The notes beneath the pieces were generated by a model. The model saw only the letters and a program-made list of their open reading frames with translations, was not told the origin of the DNA and did no database searches. This document shows positions 1 through 12,872 of a stretch of DNA of 38,866 nt, piece after piece; the stretch's first letter is position 1; each line of letters starts with the position of its first letter. The DNA is from Cudoniella acicularis (lineage: Eukaryota > Ascomycota > Leotiomycetes > Helotiales > Helotiaceae). Both the position numbers and the translations under genes were made by a program. The stretch spans positions 1 through 38,866 of the forward strand of contig JAAMPI010000406.1 of NCBI GenBank assembly GCA_013054445.1. Direction: 5' to 3'.

Positions 1-198
1 GGGAATTCTCGCAAGTATGCGTTTCATGTCTTTGTAATAGTCTAGAGAAGAAGAAAGAAATTAATGAGGGTCCAGGTTATCCAAATTTCTTGGATGCCGA
101 GGTTCGGGAATCAGGACGGCCCGAAGCGGCTTTTGCGGCGACAGTCATGGCAGGTGCAAAATCACATGCCATCTCTCCGAATTGCCTCAGTACTCGGT
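1..198 (+). other. Gap-adjacent contig end, unassigned open frame
   Basis: This stretch ends at two ambiguous bases (199-200). One forward frame (codons starting at base 3) is open for about 65 codons with no stop and reads like protein, while the frame continuous with the downstream NADH dehydrogenase does not match that family here. It may be the end of a different contig joined across a tiny gap, or low-quality sequence. I do not recognise the product. Confidence 0.3.
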
Positions 199-639
199 NN
201 CCTTGCTCGGCTTTTCAATACCATGGCTAAGAGTGAAGCCATTGAGCAACAAATTCATGACCTAAGCTCCTCTCTGAACTTAAAACCTGGAGACGCCGCG
301 GCAGTTGCCAAAGAAATAGAATCCCACGAGAAGCAATTGAGGAGGATCAAGGATATTAAGCCTTTCCATTACACCCACCAAGGCTCCTTGGCATATATTG
401 GAAGCGAGAGAGCTGTTGCTGATGTTAGCTGGTTGAACGGAAACTTTGCTACTGGTGGCGGATTGACTTACTTATTTTGGAGAAGCGCGTACTTGAGCAT
501 GTGCTTTAGCAGTACGTTCACCCCAATCTTCCTCGATTATTCATATGCTAATGAGGCCACTATAGCTCGCAATCGTGTCCTGGTCGTTCTGGATTGGTTG
601 AAGTCGAAGGCATTTGGGCGAGATGTATCCCGAGAATAA
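199..639 (+). CDS. Alternative (rotenone-insensitive) NADH:ubiquinone oxidoreductase, C-terminal fragment
   Basis: This is the C-terminal part of a mitochondrial type II NADH dehydrogenase (NDE/NDI class), a single-subunit inner-membrane flavoenzyme that passes electrons from NADH to ubiquinone without pumping protons. The conserved C-terminal blocks are visible: HQGSLAYIGSERAVADVSW, then TYLFWRSAYLSMCFS, and the terminus AFGRDVSRE. An intron lies at 512-565 (54 nt, GTACGT..TATAG, branch site GCTAAT); it is in frame and stop-free, so unspliced reading also stays open. Splicing joins CFS to TRNRVLVVLDW, which restores the family sequence. The FAD- and NADH-binding domains are missing because the gene runs into the NN gap at 199-200. 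The short C-terminal membrane-binding region and the ending suggest the external (NDE) form; paralog identity is uncertain. Confidence 0.85.
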   Translation, partial: XLARLFNTMAKSEAIEQQIHDLSSSLNLKPGDAAAVAKEIESHEKQLRRIKDIKPFHYTHQGSLAYIGSERAVADVSWLNGNFATGGGLTYLFWRSAYLSMCFSSTFTPIFLDYSYANEATIARNRVLVVLDWLKSKAFGRDVSRE

Positions 640-3600
640 GGAGGGATTGATCGGTGACCCGAATATAGATGGACGGAAGGCGCAAACGTGGATGAATGAA
701 TGGTGGTGTGTATAACCTTGTTTCTTTTATAATGATTTCCCGGATAGAAAGGTCGTGAAAGGCCTACCGTCTACTGTATGTAATGAAAAGAAAACTGCCT
801 CTCAAGGAGATTTTATAAATTGAAGAACGAGCTAAACGTGGTTCTCGGTACAAATCGGCTGATGCCGTCCACTTGTTCTGCGCTTTCGGAGAGCTCCCGG
901 ATGAAAATCCGGCAAAAAAGCTGGAAGTAGTACGATCCACGTGGTTTATGGAGAAACACTCTTCCCCGTGCTACCCTCGAGTACTGCTCGGTGTAGATGC
1001 TTCTTGATCGAAAGTTGCGTGAAAAGACATCAATATCAGCGTAAAATGTCTAGGCATCTTACCGGGGCGTCAAGCCGGCCTTTACCTCACCATCCACTCC
1101 AGGCCCTTCCAACCAACAAACACCCAATCGGAAATGCTATTGATCCTTCCACCATTCCTTCACCAACCAGATTCTTCCCTCCCGTTGGCCTGAATTTTTT
1201 GTTGCACTTCGCACATAGAGGGCGTTCAATTTTCGCCCCGTTTTTTGCCCCGTTTTTTGCCCGCCCTTTTCTCGCCTTCGCCCTGGTTCTCTCGGGATTT
1301 TACACGAGGCGGGAGCTGTGATGGTGAGATTGGTTGGGGAGTGCTTGGAGCGGGGATTAGCAGGGCGTACGAGGGCGAGGGCGTTTGCTGCGGGTTAAAA
1401 GGGCGTTTGCATGATACGTGGTGAGTTGACAGCTTAGGGCGTTTTGCTTGTGATGATTGCGATCGGAAGGTCGCAGATATTCGGAAGGTCGTTTGTTTAT
1501 CATGGAGTTTCGGGGGAATCCAGTGATTTTTTGATGCGTTCATTGGACCATTGGTCAGGGGGATTGTGTTACATTTGTTTTTCATAGGAGACGATAGTGA
1601 TAGCGATAGCGATGAAACTTTACTATATTTCCTTAATTTTCTTGCCATTAGTACCTAGGTACTACTGAGCTTAACAAGAGTCTAACAGTTCGGTTCTTGC
1701 CCTTTTCTTCGATATTTCCCGGAACATTATGGCCAAGAAATTAAAGATTCCGTGCATCAACGCAAAATGCTGCTTCGAAATATCTCGGTCTTTAAGTACT
1801 TTAATAATTTTTATTGTAGAATCACAATTCAACAATTCCTGCAAACATAACTCCTCTATTCAACTATTCACAACGAATAACATTTGAGACGTTTACCGTA
1901 AATTAATCCAGGTTATGAATAACTCACGATGGGAGAAATGGGAACGTGGTCTGTATATTTAAGCTGGTATCTGAAAGACTAATAAAAAATTTGTTCACTA
2001 AAATCGTCCGGTTAGAAGCGCATTGATTGTTAAATCTAGGTTAATCAACGGAGAAACTTCCACGGATATTGTTAATTTAGCGGGCTTTAATTGCTATCAA
2101 AATTCGAATAAATCGTGCAAGAAGGCTGGATGCATTTATAAAAACTCCCACAAGGATTGACTGTATAATTTTCCCCACTATACACTTCACTTGGTAGGGA
2201 CTACATTTTGGGATTCATACCCAAGCATGCTCTGGCTGCAAATTCTAAAGAACAAGATAAATTTGACAGTTGAACTTATGAAATGTGAATTCATCTTTAC
2301 TGCAATAAGAGCAAGATTGAGGCTGAGTATCATACTACTAGCAAATCCTATAGCTATTGTAGTTCCCTCGAGGCACAGAAACCACAGAAGGTGTGTAGGG
2401 TCGCAGCGCGCTTCGAAGTTACGAAATTATGAAATTATGATTAAATTGTACTTTCCTCCATTGACTTGTTTAATCTTCTCAGTCTGAGACTCCTGCATTG
2501 ATCGAAAAAGAGAGAGATCTGATTTCATACTCGATTACTGACATCCCGAATGGGCAATCGACCAAGATCAAGAGCTGGGTTCACTTCAACACTTGCATTT
2601 GCCTTGTATCTCATTTTGAACGGCCCATTCAAAAGGGATTTGTTATTAAAAAAGAACCAAATTGCCCCTTTCCGGTCTCATTTATCCCGAGAACATTACT
2701 GAAAATCAACCTCAAGTACACACTACCTCGCTCTCGATGCCTTTTGTAAAGGCCAGATTAGGCCGGATTCCTCCAAAAATCAATATACAAGATATTTTAA
2801 CTACGAGATACAGTTTAAACTACTTGTTTGAGAGATTATTTTACTCCCCGCTCTCGCTGTTCAAGCACCTTATGCCGAATATTAAATGAGAAGCGCTTTT
2901 ACCAAAGCTCTTAAGGCATATTTCAATTGTCAAGCCTTCTCGTAAGCTATAGAGCCGGCTTCAGTATCGAGTTCAACGAGAAAGAAAGCCAAAGTAAAAT
3001 AAAAATTCTTACTATTACGCAACTGCCTCAAGATATTTAAGAGCGAGGTATGGTAAATTAATACTTCAGAAAAGAGATGTGGAGGTGTATATTTACTGTA
3101 ACATAACGGTTGACGAAGTTATCGCCCGATGGTGCAATTTCTTAATGAGCTTAAGTAGAAACAAAGATAGCAGCTCTGGGGGCGGCTTCTTTTCCACTTG
3201 GGAGGTTCGGACTTCCATCTCGTCACCAGCATCTTTAGTATCGCGTTGACAAAAGCGGTTTTAAATAACAATAGAGTGTTAGCTGCGAGGGGTTATTTAT
3301 GTTCGGGATTTATGAGCTTTCGTTCATTGGGAAACAAAGTAGGAGAAAATTTGACAATCTGCCTGGTCCACCTACTGGCCTCGCACCTGACATGAACATG
3401 GTCGAAATAGGGAAAGATGTAGAGCGCAGTCCTGGAGTCCTGGAGTCCTGGAGCCATGTTTCCAAGTCATTCCGAGCTGCAATCCCGTAGTTGTCATTCT
3501 TTCTGCCTGGGACATCGCCGTAGTAATTCAAGACTGGTACTTGGGGGCCGTGATTTGTGCCTTGTGTTATGAAAGAGCACACGTTTAAGAAACTCCAGCC

Positions 3601-4360
3601 TCTTGATAGCCAAGGCATCATATTAAATCAAGATTTCGATCGCTATTTCGTGTCTTGAAACAAAGAGAACTTGCTGCGCAACCAGGAGGTAAGATTTGTT
3701 CGGAGAAACCGAAAATCCTGCATAGTGAACAAGTGACTGAAGTCTGGTGTTGGCCGTCATTAACGTGAAGTGGGCGCATCAGCCACGGCTGAGAGCTGCT
3801 CCACACCTCCTTGGTCCAAGTGGTTTCCGGCGGGGAGCCTCGAGAGCAGCTCCCCCAAGCTTGATGCTTCACTTTCGCGCAATGGAAATGCTTCGAACAG
3901 GTGAAGAGAGGAATGACAACACTCTCGGGCAGTGCGACCATCATCCAAAGAGCAACCTCAAGGAGGAGAGCGGGTGCCTCCTCAATCCCGCATTGTTTTC
4001 GACGCAACCCACTTCTGATCGCGATTTTTCAGTAAATGGAGCCGCAATATTGACTTTGTCGGGCTGTGCAAAGAGGCCAGTCAACGACTCAACCGAAACA
4101 CCGACACCATAGATATGACTCTATGGCAGGGTACATCACAGTACCCGGAGTTTGCAGATAGGGACTGATATAAGAATTCCTGTTCCTCTTTGCTTGTTCT
4201 TCTCTGCCAATCCTGTCTTGTGTTGTCCCAGTTCTCAGCCTCGCCATCCAAGATCTCCAAGAGCAGATTTTCGACTCAAGCTCAGAATACCTGTGTCTCT
4301 CTCCGAATCCCCATCACTACAGCCATTTGGATCATCCACTCAGGCTCGTTTTGTATTAGA
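640..4360. other. Non-coding interval, AT-rich in the middle
   Basis: No convincing gene is seen. The first few hundred bases would hold the NADH dehydrogenase 3' UTR. At 1235-1258 a 12-bp unit (GCCCCGTTTTTT) occurs twice in tandem. A perfect 14-bp palindrome, AGTACCTAGGTACT, sits at 1650-1663. About 1680-3170 is clearly AT-rich with many stops in all frames. Open frames at 1226-1648 (minus) and 3618-4007 (minus) have low-complexity or random-looking composition and were not accepted as genes. Confidence 0.5.
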
Positions 4361-4804
4361 ATGTCTGCTCGCTTTTCAAGGATTGCCAGAAATGGTTCCC
4401 AAGTATCGGCATCCTCCTCAGGGTATGCCGACTACACCCCGCCGTCCGGATTATGCGCTCCCTCTAACCAGTTGTATAGATCAATCGATGTCTCTGCACA
4501 CAATCATATCCTTTCACAAATCCGCTCGATTCCAGATCTTTCATCGTGGCTCCATGAAGCCTGGTCTCCGATCAATCACCGCCACGAACGTATTGCAGCG
4601 GGTACTCTGTCAATGGGAATGGCAGTCTTGACAAGAGAGATGATAGAAATGCATGTCGTGCAGGCACCAGAAGTTCGGGGGATGCTAGACTGCTTGCCTG
4701 TTGCTGACAGGTTAAGCTTGAAGTTCATTGGCTCGAGACAGAAACTCGGAACATGGCCTTTATCGAAACAACAGGCTTTGACCGTGAAGCAGTACGCTGC
4801 TTAA
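4361..4804 (+). CDS. Small hypothetical protein with one intron
   Basis: A tentative gene of unknown function. The start at 4361 follows a pyrimidine-rich stretch typical of fungal leaders. A good intron is visible at 4423-4479 (57 nt, GTATGC donor, CTAAC branch site, TATAG acceptor). It is phase 2 and a multiple of three, so the frame stays open with or without splicing. The spliced product is about 128 residues: a Ser-rich basic N-terminus followed by a region likely to be helical (ILSQIRSIPDLSSWLHEAW). No signal peptide or transmembrane segment is evident. The canonical intron is the main reason to accept it; no family is recognised, so a chance open frame remains possible. Confidence 0.35.
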   Translation: MSARFSRIARNGSQVSASSSGYADYTPPSGLCAPSNQLYRSIDVSAHNHILSQIRSIPDLSSWLHEAWSPINHRHERIAAGTLSMGMAVLTREMIEMHVVQAPEVRGMLDCLPVADRLSLKFIGSRQKLGTWPLSKQQALTVKQYAA

Positions 4805-5768
4805 AGCACGGAGATATTACTCTTGGCTTCGACTATCTGAGGAATCCATCCACTTGAAGGTTTAGACACTGGGAAGAAATGCGTCGTTGCGTTCACTGTG
4901 GTCAAATTAGACACGGAAATCGAGGACATTGGGTAGAGGATACTAACCTGGAGGGATAGCTTGGGCTTGAGATTGTGGTCTTTCTTTACTGGATTGTGTT
5001 GGGACTCAAGATTTAAGATCACGACAAGAGCGATTACCTTGGAGGTCCAATACTAATGGGGTACGCTTTATCTTTTTGGTGTTACTTGGTTATATTTGAA
5101 ACCCTCAAATGTTCTATTTTATTGCTTCTTACTGTATTATTAAAACATAGGGCTAGGGTTTCAAGTCCAAGATACTTGGTGGAGGTTGCACGAGATCTAA
5201 TTTACTGGCTCAAAACCCGTTCCGGCATGACCCGTTCTGCAAAAATGTACGATTCATTCAATCTGATGTCAGGTGAAGCCAAAAATGAAGTCGCCTGCAA
5301 AGAACAATCTAGTCAGATGACAAATTTTTGCCTTAATGTGTGATTCATATTCTGCCACGTCCAGCGACGTCCAGCGCGGCCTGCAATTCAGTCTGCACCG
5401 AGCGTGTTTCTGGAAGTGTTGAGGTGGTTCTAGCACAGTTATTGCGTAGGCCTCGTCTGCCTGGGCTCATTAATATGTAATCGTGACAGAGAGAACCTTA
5501 TCGAAGGCCGCTTGAAGGGTGTGGTCCTAGCGCTAGGCTAACCGAGCCGCAAGCTGTTCCTGAGCTTCATTGCTCTCCGCCTTCTATTTCACCTCCATCG
5601 CAGAACCTTTTCCTCTCCTCAAACCTTTTCGCCTCCACATCACCTTTAGACTCCTCTATCCATCGCAGGACTCTTATTGTACCAACAGCGCCTTCTTCTG
5701 GCGACTTTAATAGACACCACCCTCACACTACCTCACACTCTTGACCTTAGAGTCCAACAGCATTCAAG
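4805..5768. promoter_or_regulatory. Intergenic region and CDC48 leader
   Basis: No gene is seen in this interval. The last 200 bases before the CDC48 start are strongly C/T-rich, as is usual for core promoters and leaders of highly expressed fungal genes. A short direct repeat of GCGACGTCCA-like sequence lies near 5360-5375. An imperfect TTCnnGAA element (5408-5415) resembles half of a heat-shock element but is too short to call. Confidence 0.4.
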
Positions 5769-8528
<2,760 letters not shown>

Positions 8529-9021
8529 ATCTGTACTCTAATTTCCTTTACATCTCACTACATGCATGCACATTGAGAACCATAGAATCGGTGGGAGGCA
8601 TGCACCACGTGGACTGGGCTGGAGTCGGAAAGGGTCGACAGTGGTGGCAAGATCTTTTATTATTCTCGACCGCGCAATAAGGCAGCCCACGGGTAACTGG
8701 GATATCTCTCTTGGAGATTGCATCTGATCTTCAGTGTGCCTCATCATAGACTGTCCAACAAAAATTTCTTCATAAATCAAAAATTATCTATTCTGAAGTA
8801 ATGGAATTTATGCGTAACGCCAACCGATGCTGTAGTTTGTCTTTGAACGAGCTTTACTCCCACACCGTAGATGCTATGAAGCAATTCCTCGTTTCATCCC
8901 ATGTTTAGTTCTGTACGATATTCTCCGATTAAAATAGAGAATTCCCATCCTTTTATTGTTGCCTTTTCCCCGCCATGTAGCTGCCATATGTCTCAACCTT
9001 TCACTGCATCCCCTCCCTCAA
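8529..9021. other. Convergent 3' intergenic region
   Basis: The interval lies between the 3' ends of CDC48 (plus) and the Sus1-like gene (minus). It should hold both 3' UTRs. No gene or RNA is recognised. Confidence 0.5.
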
Positions 9022-9615
9022 TTACTCTCCCACCTCACAAACTAACTCCAAACACTCTCTTGTAACCCTAACACCCTCATCTATCACTCCCTTCGGTAAC
9101 GCCAAGCTCTCCCCCGCCTTCGCATTCCCACTCGCCTTTCCTCCTATCTTCGAATTCCCCCCGCCGGTTCCATTGGTTTGCGTACTCTCGCTACTCCTCG
9201 CTGCGACAGCATCGTTCCGTATGTCATCCAGCACACGGGTCATTAGTGCTGGGAAGGTAGAGATTTCGCCGGAGCGGAGGATGGCCAAGGCATGGTTTTG
9301 GATTACGGTGGGCCAGTTTGTGGAGGAGGCGTTGAGGGCGTGAAGGAGGGACTCTTGGATTCTGATTGTAGGTGGGGTTTGTTAGTTTTTGTACATCAAT
9401 TTGAGGTACGGAAACAAGAGATTGGTGTAATTGGAGAAAGGTTGGAGAGAGGAGTGAGAGCGAAGCAGGATTGGGGGATGTATTTACTTGGATATGTGCC
9501 CATCTCGTAGCAGCACGGTGTTTATTTGTGAGCGTAGATCTGGATCTTGTGTGCTGGGTGTGTAGGTTGACGCTGCCTTGGGTACGCGAACGGGAGTTGT
9601 GGGTTCGGAGGCCAT
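9022..9615 (-). CDS. SUS1: Sus1/ENY2 (transcription factor e(y)2)-like protein
   Basis: Likely the small helical Sus1/ENY2 subunit, which in yeast and metazoans belongs to the SAGA histone-deubiquitinase module and to the TREX-2 mRNA export complex at the nuclear pore. Exon 1 is 9488-9615 and exon 2 is 9022-9361. The 126-nt intron (GTAAAT donor, CTAAC branch site, CAG acceptor) is phase 2 and creates the junction ISK-IQE. The product is 155 residues. Residues 26-50 (LRSQINTVLLRDGHISKIQE) fit the first Sus1 helix pattern, with amphipathic segments at 51-92 and a final block at 131-153 (LPKGVIDEGVRVTRECLEL). Residues 96-128 form a Ser/Gly/Asn/Lys-rich insert absent from yeast Sus1. The assignment rests on pattern memory and divergence is high; the gene structure itself is well supported. 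It is convergent with CDC48. Confidence 0.6.
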
Positions 9616-10461
9616 TGTGTAGGTTGTAGTGGTGATTGCGTGTGATATAGCTCGTTCGAGGTCGATGGCTGGTAGTCTCTCGTACTCGTGTTTCTAAGAT
9701 TCGTTCTGCGGATTCGTAATTATATTGCAGAATTAATGCTAAGTGTTTTGTGGATTTGCGGGGGGCGGTTCTGCTTGTATTGCGCGGTAAAAGTTGCTAT
9801 TGTTGCGTCTTTATTGTCATTGATTGAAGAAAGTCTGAAAGGCATCTAGCCGGAAGACGAGGCTGCGAAGGCTGGAATCTTAGGTAAGGCCAGCCAATCA
9901 GCGTCAACGAGACACAAATAGATCACAGATTCAGGGATCAGCTTGATTTTGTCACCAGGCGCGATAATCGAGATAGAATTGCGTCAAATAATATGGAGGG
10001 ATCACCAGGATGTGATCTTCCGATTATCTTATCTCGCTCGTGTTGTGGCTTTGTATATTTGCAGTCGTTTAAGGCTACCCTGTTGGATAACTTCGCATTT
10101 TCAATTAAATTACTCTGCCAGCCTCTTGAAAAGCAGATGGGAAGTGACTCACAAAGTGAGAGCTGTAAGTGAGCTAAAAGCTAATGTTTATTCTTTTGAA
10201 TCTTTCCAAGGTTCCTTTCTGAGTTCATAAGTCTCGCACGAGTTTTGATATCGATTCTTTAAAGTGGCAGCCTCAGTTTGTAGGAGTTAAGTTTATAATT
10301 TTGAATGCAATTCCATTTGAGTTCTCAGTGGTCATTTCAATTTCGGAGACTTTGGAGATTTCAGGACAAGGCGAGTGTGCTTGGAAAACTTTCGGAATAA
10401 CACTTGTGAACTTGATTCATGTATGTCTATCCTCAAACCAGAAGAATGACGAGAATAGTAA
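9616..10461. other. Intergenic, no gene recognised
   Basis: This is the upstream region of the Sus1-like gene. Several frames are open for 60-90 codons, but none has a start codon with fungal gene structure. Nothing else was identified. Confidence 0.4.
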
Positions 10462-10851
10462 ACTTGGAAATCCTGGTTAGAAAATCCAAACGCTATAAAT
10501 GAGCAGCTCCTACGAAATACAACCTCCAAAGACAACACGGATCCGTCTCTCATCTCGAACTACAACTCTTTCACCAGGTGGGGCGGGGAGGTCTCGCCAA
10601 GTCAAACAAACTCTGCTGGAAGCATCTCTGATCATGAAAAGTTTCGTCTCGAGGGTCGGGCCATCAACAAATACGTGAAATCTTTAGCGTCCAAGGACAC
10701 AGGAAGTCATGATGAAGCAAAGCGAAAATCAGAAATGAGATTCCGGTTAGAGGTCTTGACTTCGAAGTTTGCGATCAGTGAGATCTCTAGCTTTGAAAGA
10801 TTTTCCAATTGGTCAAAGTACATTGGAGGCCTTGAAGAAGCATTCTTTTGA
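10462..10851 (+). other. Possible coding remnant or frameshifted small gene
   Basis: One forward frame is open for about 129 codons, ends at TGA 10849-10851 and reads like a real hydrophilic protein (for example HEKFRLEGRAINKYVKSL and EISSFERFSNWSKYIGGLEE), yet it has no ATG until near its end. In the neighbouring frame an ATG at 10499, just after a TATAAA-like string, opens a 59-codon frame that overlaps it and ends at 10678. A one-base shift between 10560 and 10670 would join them. No canonical intron does so. It could be a small gene with a sequence error, a decayed gene, or chance. No family is recognised. Confidence 0.25.
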
Positions 10852-12048
10852 AGTTGGAATAAAGTTCTGGCAGGATTGGATGAGGACAGCTGGTTATTGA
10901 GCCAATAGCGAAGTCTTCTAAATGCACACACTTTTGTACGACACACCACGCCTTTCGATTCGCTCACATGCTTCCTTGTCGCAAGATTCTCCACGCGGTT
11001 CTCGAGTATAGTAGGTACACGGCTGTCTGTATCACCCCGAGCCACATCGCGCGTAATGTTCGGGCTTCCCCAATTAAGTTGCCAGGATGTTGCAACCTTC
11101 TTCATCCTGAAACCGGAGAGTTTCAACAACAACCGCAAGCAGAACTGCAGCATCAGATTCGTGGTTGCTATTGGCCCGTGTGGTTGAAAATGTTCTTGTC
11201 GTCCAATGATGGCACGCCTACAACATCCTAACTGTCTGTCCAGAGTCGCGATGGGATCTCCGGAGGGAAAGGGGCAGCAAAAGCGCTGGAAAGAGCGAGC
11301 CAAGTGGTTGACGTTAAACACTGTTTAACAGGAGAGGTGAGTAAGGCCTGGCAAACATTGGCGCAGTTGCTTCTTCTTCCCCTCGGCGCTGTCGTTTCCT
11401 CCTTCCCTTCTGTCAAGAGTCTGGTCCTCTGCCCTTCCTCTGCTCTCCGTCTGCTCTGCCCTCTTTCCTTTCTCCAGCTGAGCTGTCTATTATGCGTACC
11501 GGTTGATCCGTCAAGGCCTCATAATCATAGCCATAAGCAGTGCCCTGCTCAGCGTCGACCACCACCAACCCGCGCAGGACCGCATTGCACACTTGCTCGT
11601 TCCTTTCCCCCCTTCCGGCTGCATTGCGTTCGTTTTTTGGATATCGAACCTTTGCGTCATTCCAGAGTCTTGCGCTGCAGAACTGGCAGTCTGGCACACC
11701 CCAGCCTCGAGTCCCTCGTCGAGTCGCCATCGTTCCCGCACGCTCGGTCAAGAACATCAGGCGTCTCCTGTCGCAAACACCTGGGCAATCGTGGGAGAGC
11801 GCTGATCAGAAGCTCTGCAACGACACATCTCAAACCCTCGGTGTTTTGACACTATACGCATTCTCCCTCCACCATCGCCATCTGTTCAACATCATACTGC
11901 GGGGCTCCTTGCCCTTGGCCAATCCTCGGCCGGTGCTGTATCGCAGCTCTATCTATCGTCGACAGCCCCCAGCCTGACCTTGGCCTGCAAAGATACATCT
12001 TCCTTCTTTCAGCTCCGCTTGCGAGTCTAACAGACAACAACTCGAAAG
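10852..12048. promoter_or_regulatory. Intergenic region and leader of the secreted-protein gene
   Basis: A 204-codon minus-strand frame (10707-11321) overlaps this stretch but has random-looking composition. From about 11380 the plus strand is strongly C/T-rich up to the start codon at 12049, which fits a promoter and leader. Confidence 0.4.
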
Positions 12049-12872
12049 ATGAGGCGGAAATACCTATCGATAATACTTGCGCTACCCTCGGCGAGTGCAG
12101 TGTCCCTCGCCAACTTCCAACAAATAACCTCAATATTGATACCCTTAACTTGCCAATTGGAATACGACAGCGAAATACCATCTTGCGAGGTATCGGACTT
12201 CCAATCTGGGTGCACAGCACTGTGTGTGACGGGCTTGAACGCACAAGCTAGGAGCGTCACCTCCGCGTGTGATGATGTATCTGTAAACGCCAATACATTG
12301 CTGGGGAGGGTTATGAATGGAGGGATAGTCGGGGCACTTTGCGAAACGGTACTATCAACCATATCATCAACCACGTCGACGAGGGTTACCGTGATCAGCC
12401 CAACAATTATAAGCACTGCACCAGCTGTGTCAGTGACTATACCTACAGGAGGCTCTGGGGTAACGGGCGGGCTTGGAACCAAGACAACTCAATCACAAGT
12501 TATTTCACACTCTTCGACGGCAGCGAAAACCACAACCCATAGTTCAACTACGACCTCGGCCACAGCGGAAGCGACTTCTTCGACATCTTCTGCGGCATCT
12601 GTGCCGCCATCTTCTGTGGATAGTGGAAATGGAGGCGGAGTTACAAGCAGTACCTTGAGTACGACTGCGACACCAGACAAAGGGTCTGTAGTGTCAAACA
12701 CAGCGAAAACTCTGTCGAGGCCGCAAAATCAACAACAACCCCAAAATCGGACTCGGGTGGTGGCAGTCCCTTCGATATCCAAAGTGGCGGTGGCAGCCAG
12801 ATCAGTGGTAGTTCAGAAGCACTAAGCGCGTTGGTGGTCGCAGTATGGGCAGGCGTGCTATTTGGGCGGTGA
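12049..12872 (+). CDS. Secreted Ser/Thr-rich cell-surface protein, probable GPI anchor (frameshifted in the given sequence)
   Basis: A probable cell-wall or plasma-membrane surface protein of unknown role. The N-terminus has a signal peptide (MRRKYLSIILALPSASA, predicted cleavage after residue 17). Next comes a roughly 90-residue domain with six cysteines (in TCQ, SCE, GCT, LCV, ACD and LCE), then a long Ser/Thr-rich stretch, likely O-mannosylated. The starting frame would end at 12825 with a basic tail lacking family character. In the -1 frame from about 12685 the sequence continues as Ser/Gly-rich repeats (SGGGSP, SGGGSQ) and ends at 12872 with SSEALSALVVAVWAGVLFGR, a classic GPI-addition signal: small residues followed by a hydrophobic tail. 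A single missing base around 12675-12715 would join the two; no plausible intron does. Six cysteines rather than eight argue against a standard CFEM domain. Confidence 0.7.

Noticed and set aside
1226..1648. 140-codon minus-strand open frame with Lys/Arg-rich end
   Set aside because: The basic tail comes from the 12-bp tandem repeat and purine-rich DNA; the rest shows no coding character.
3618..4007. 129-codon minus-strand open frame
   Set aside because: It is cysteine-rich but without ordered spacing, signal peptide or conserved motif, and the opposite strand is equally open.
5080..5180. tRNA T-loop-like string (GGGTTTCAAGTCC)
   Set aside because: It has an extra base in the loop, and no matching D-arm, anticodon arm or acceptor stem could be folded around it.
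8643..8651. GGTGGCAAG, close to the proteasome control element of yeast
   Set aside because: It has one mismatch and lies downstream of CDC48, not in its promoter.
10707..11321. 204-codon minus-strand open frame
   Set aside because: Composition looks random, no domain or intron is evident, and it overlaps the better-looking plus-strand frame ending at 10851.
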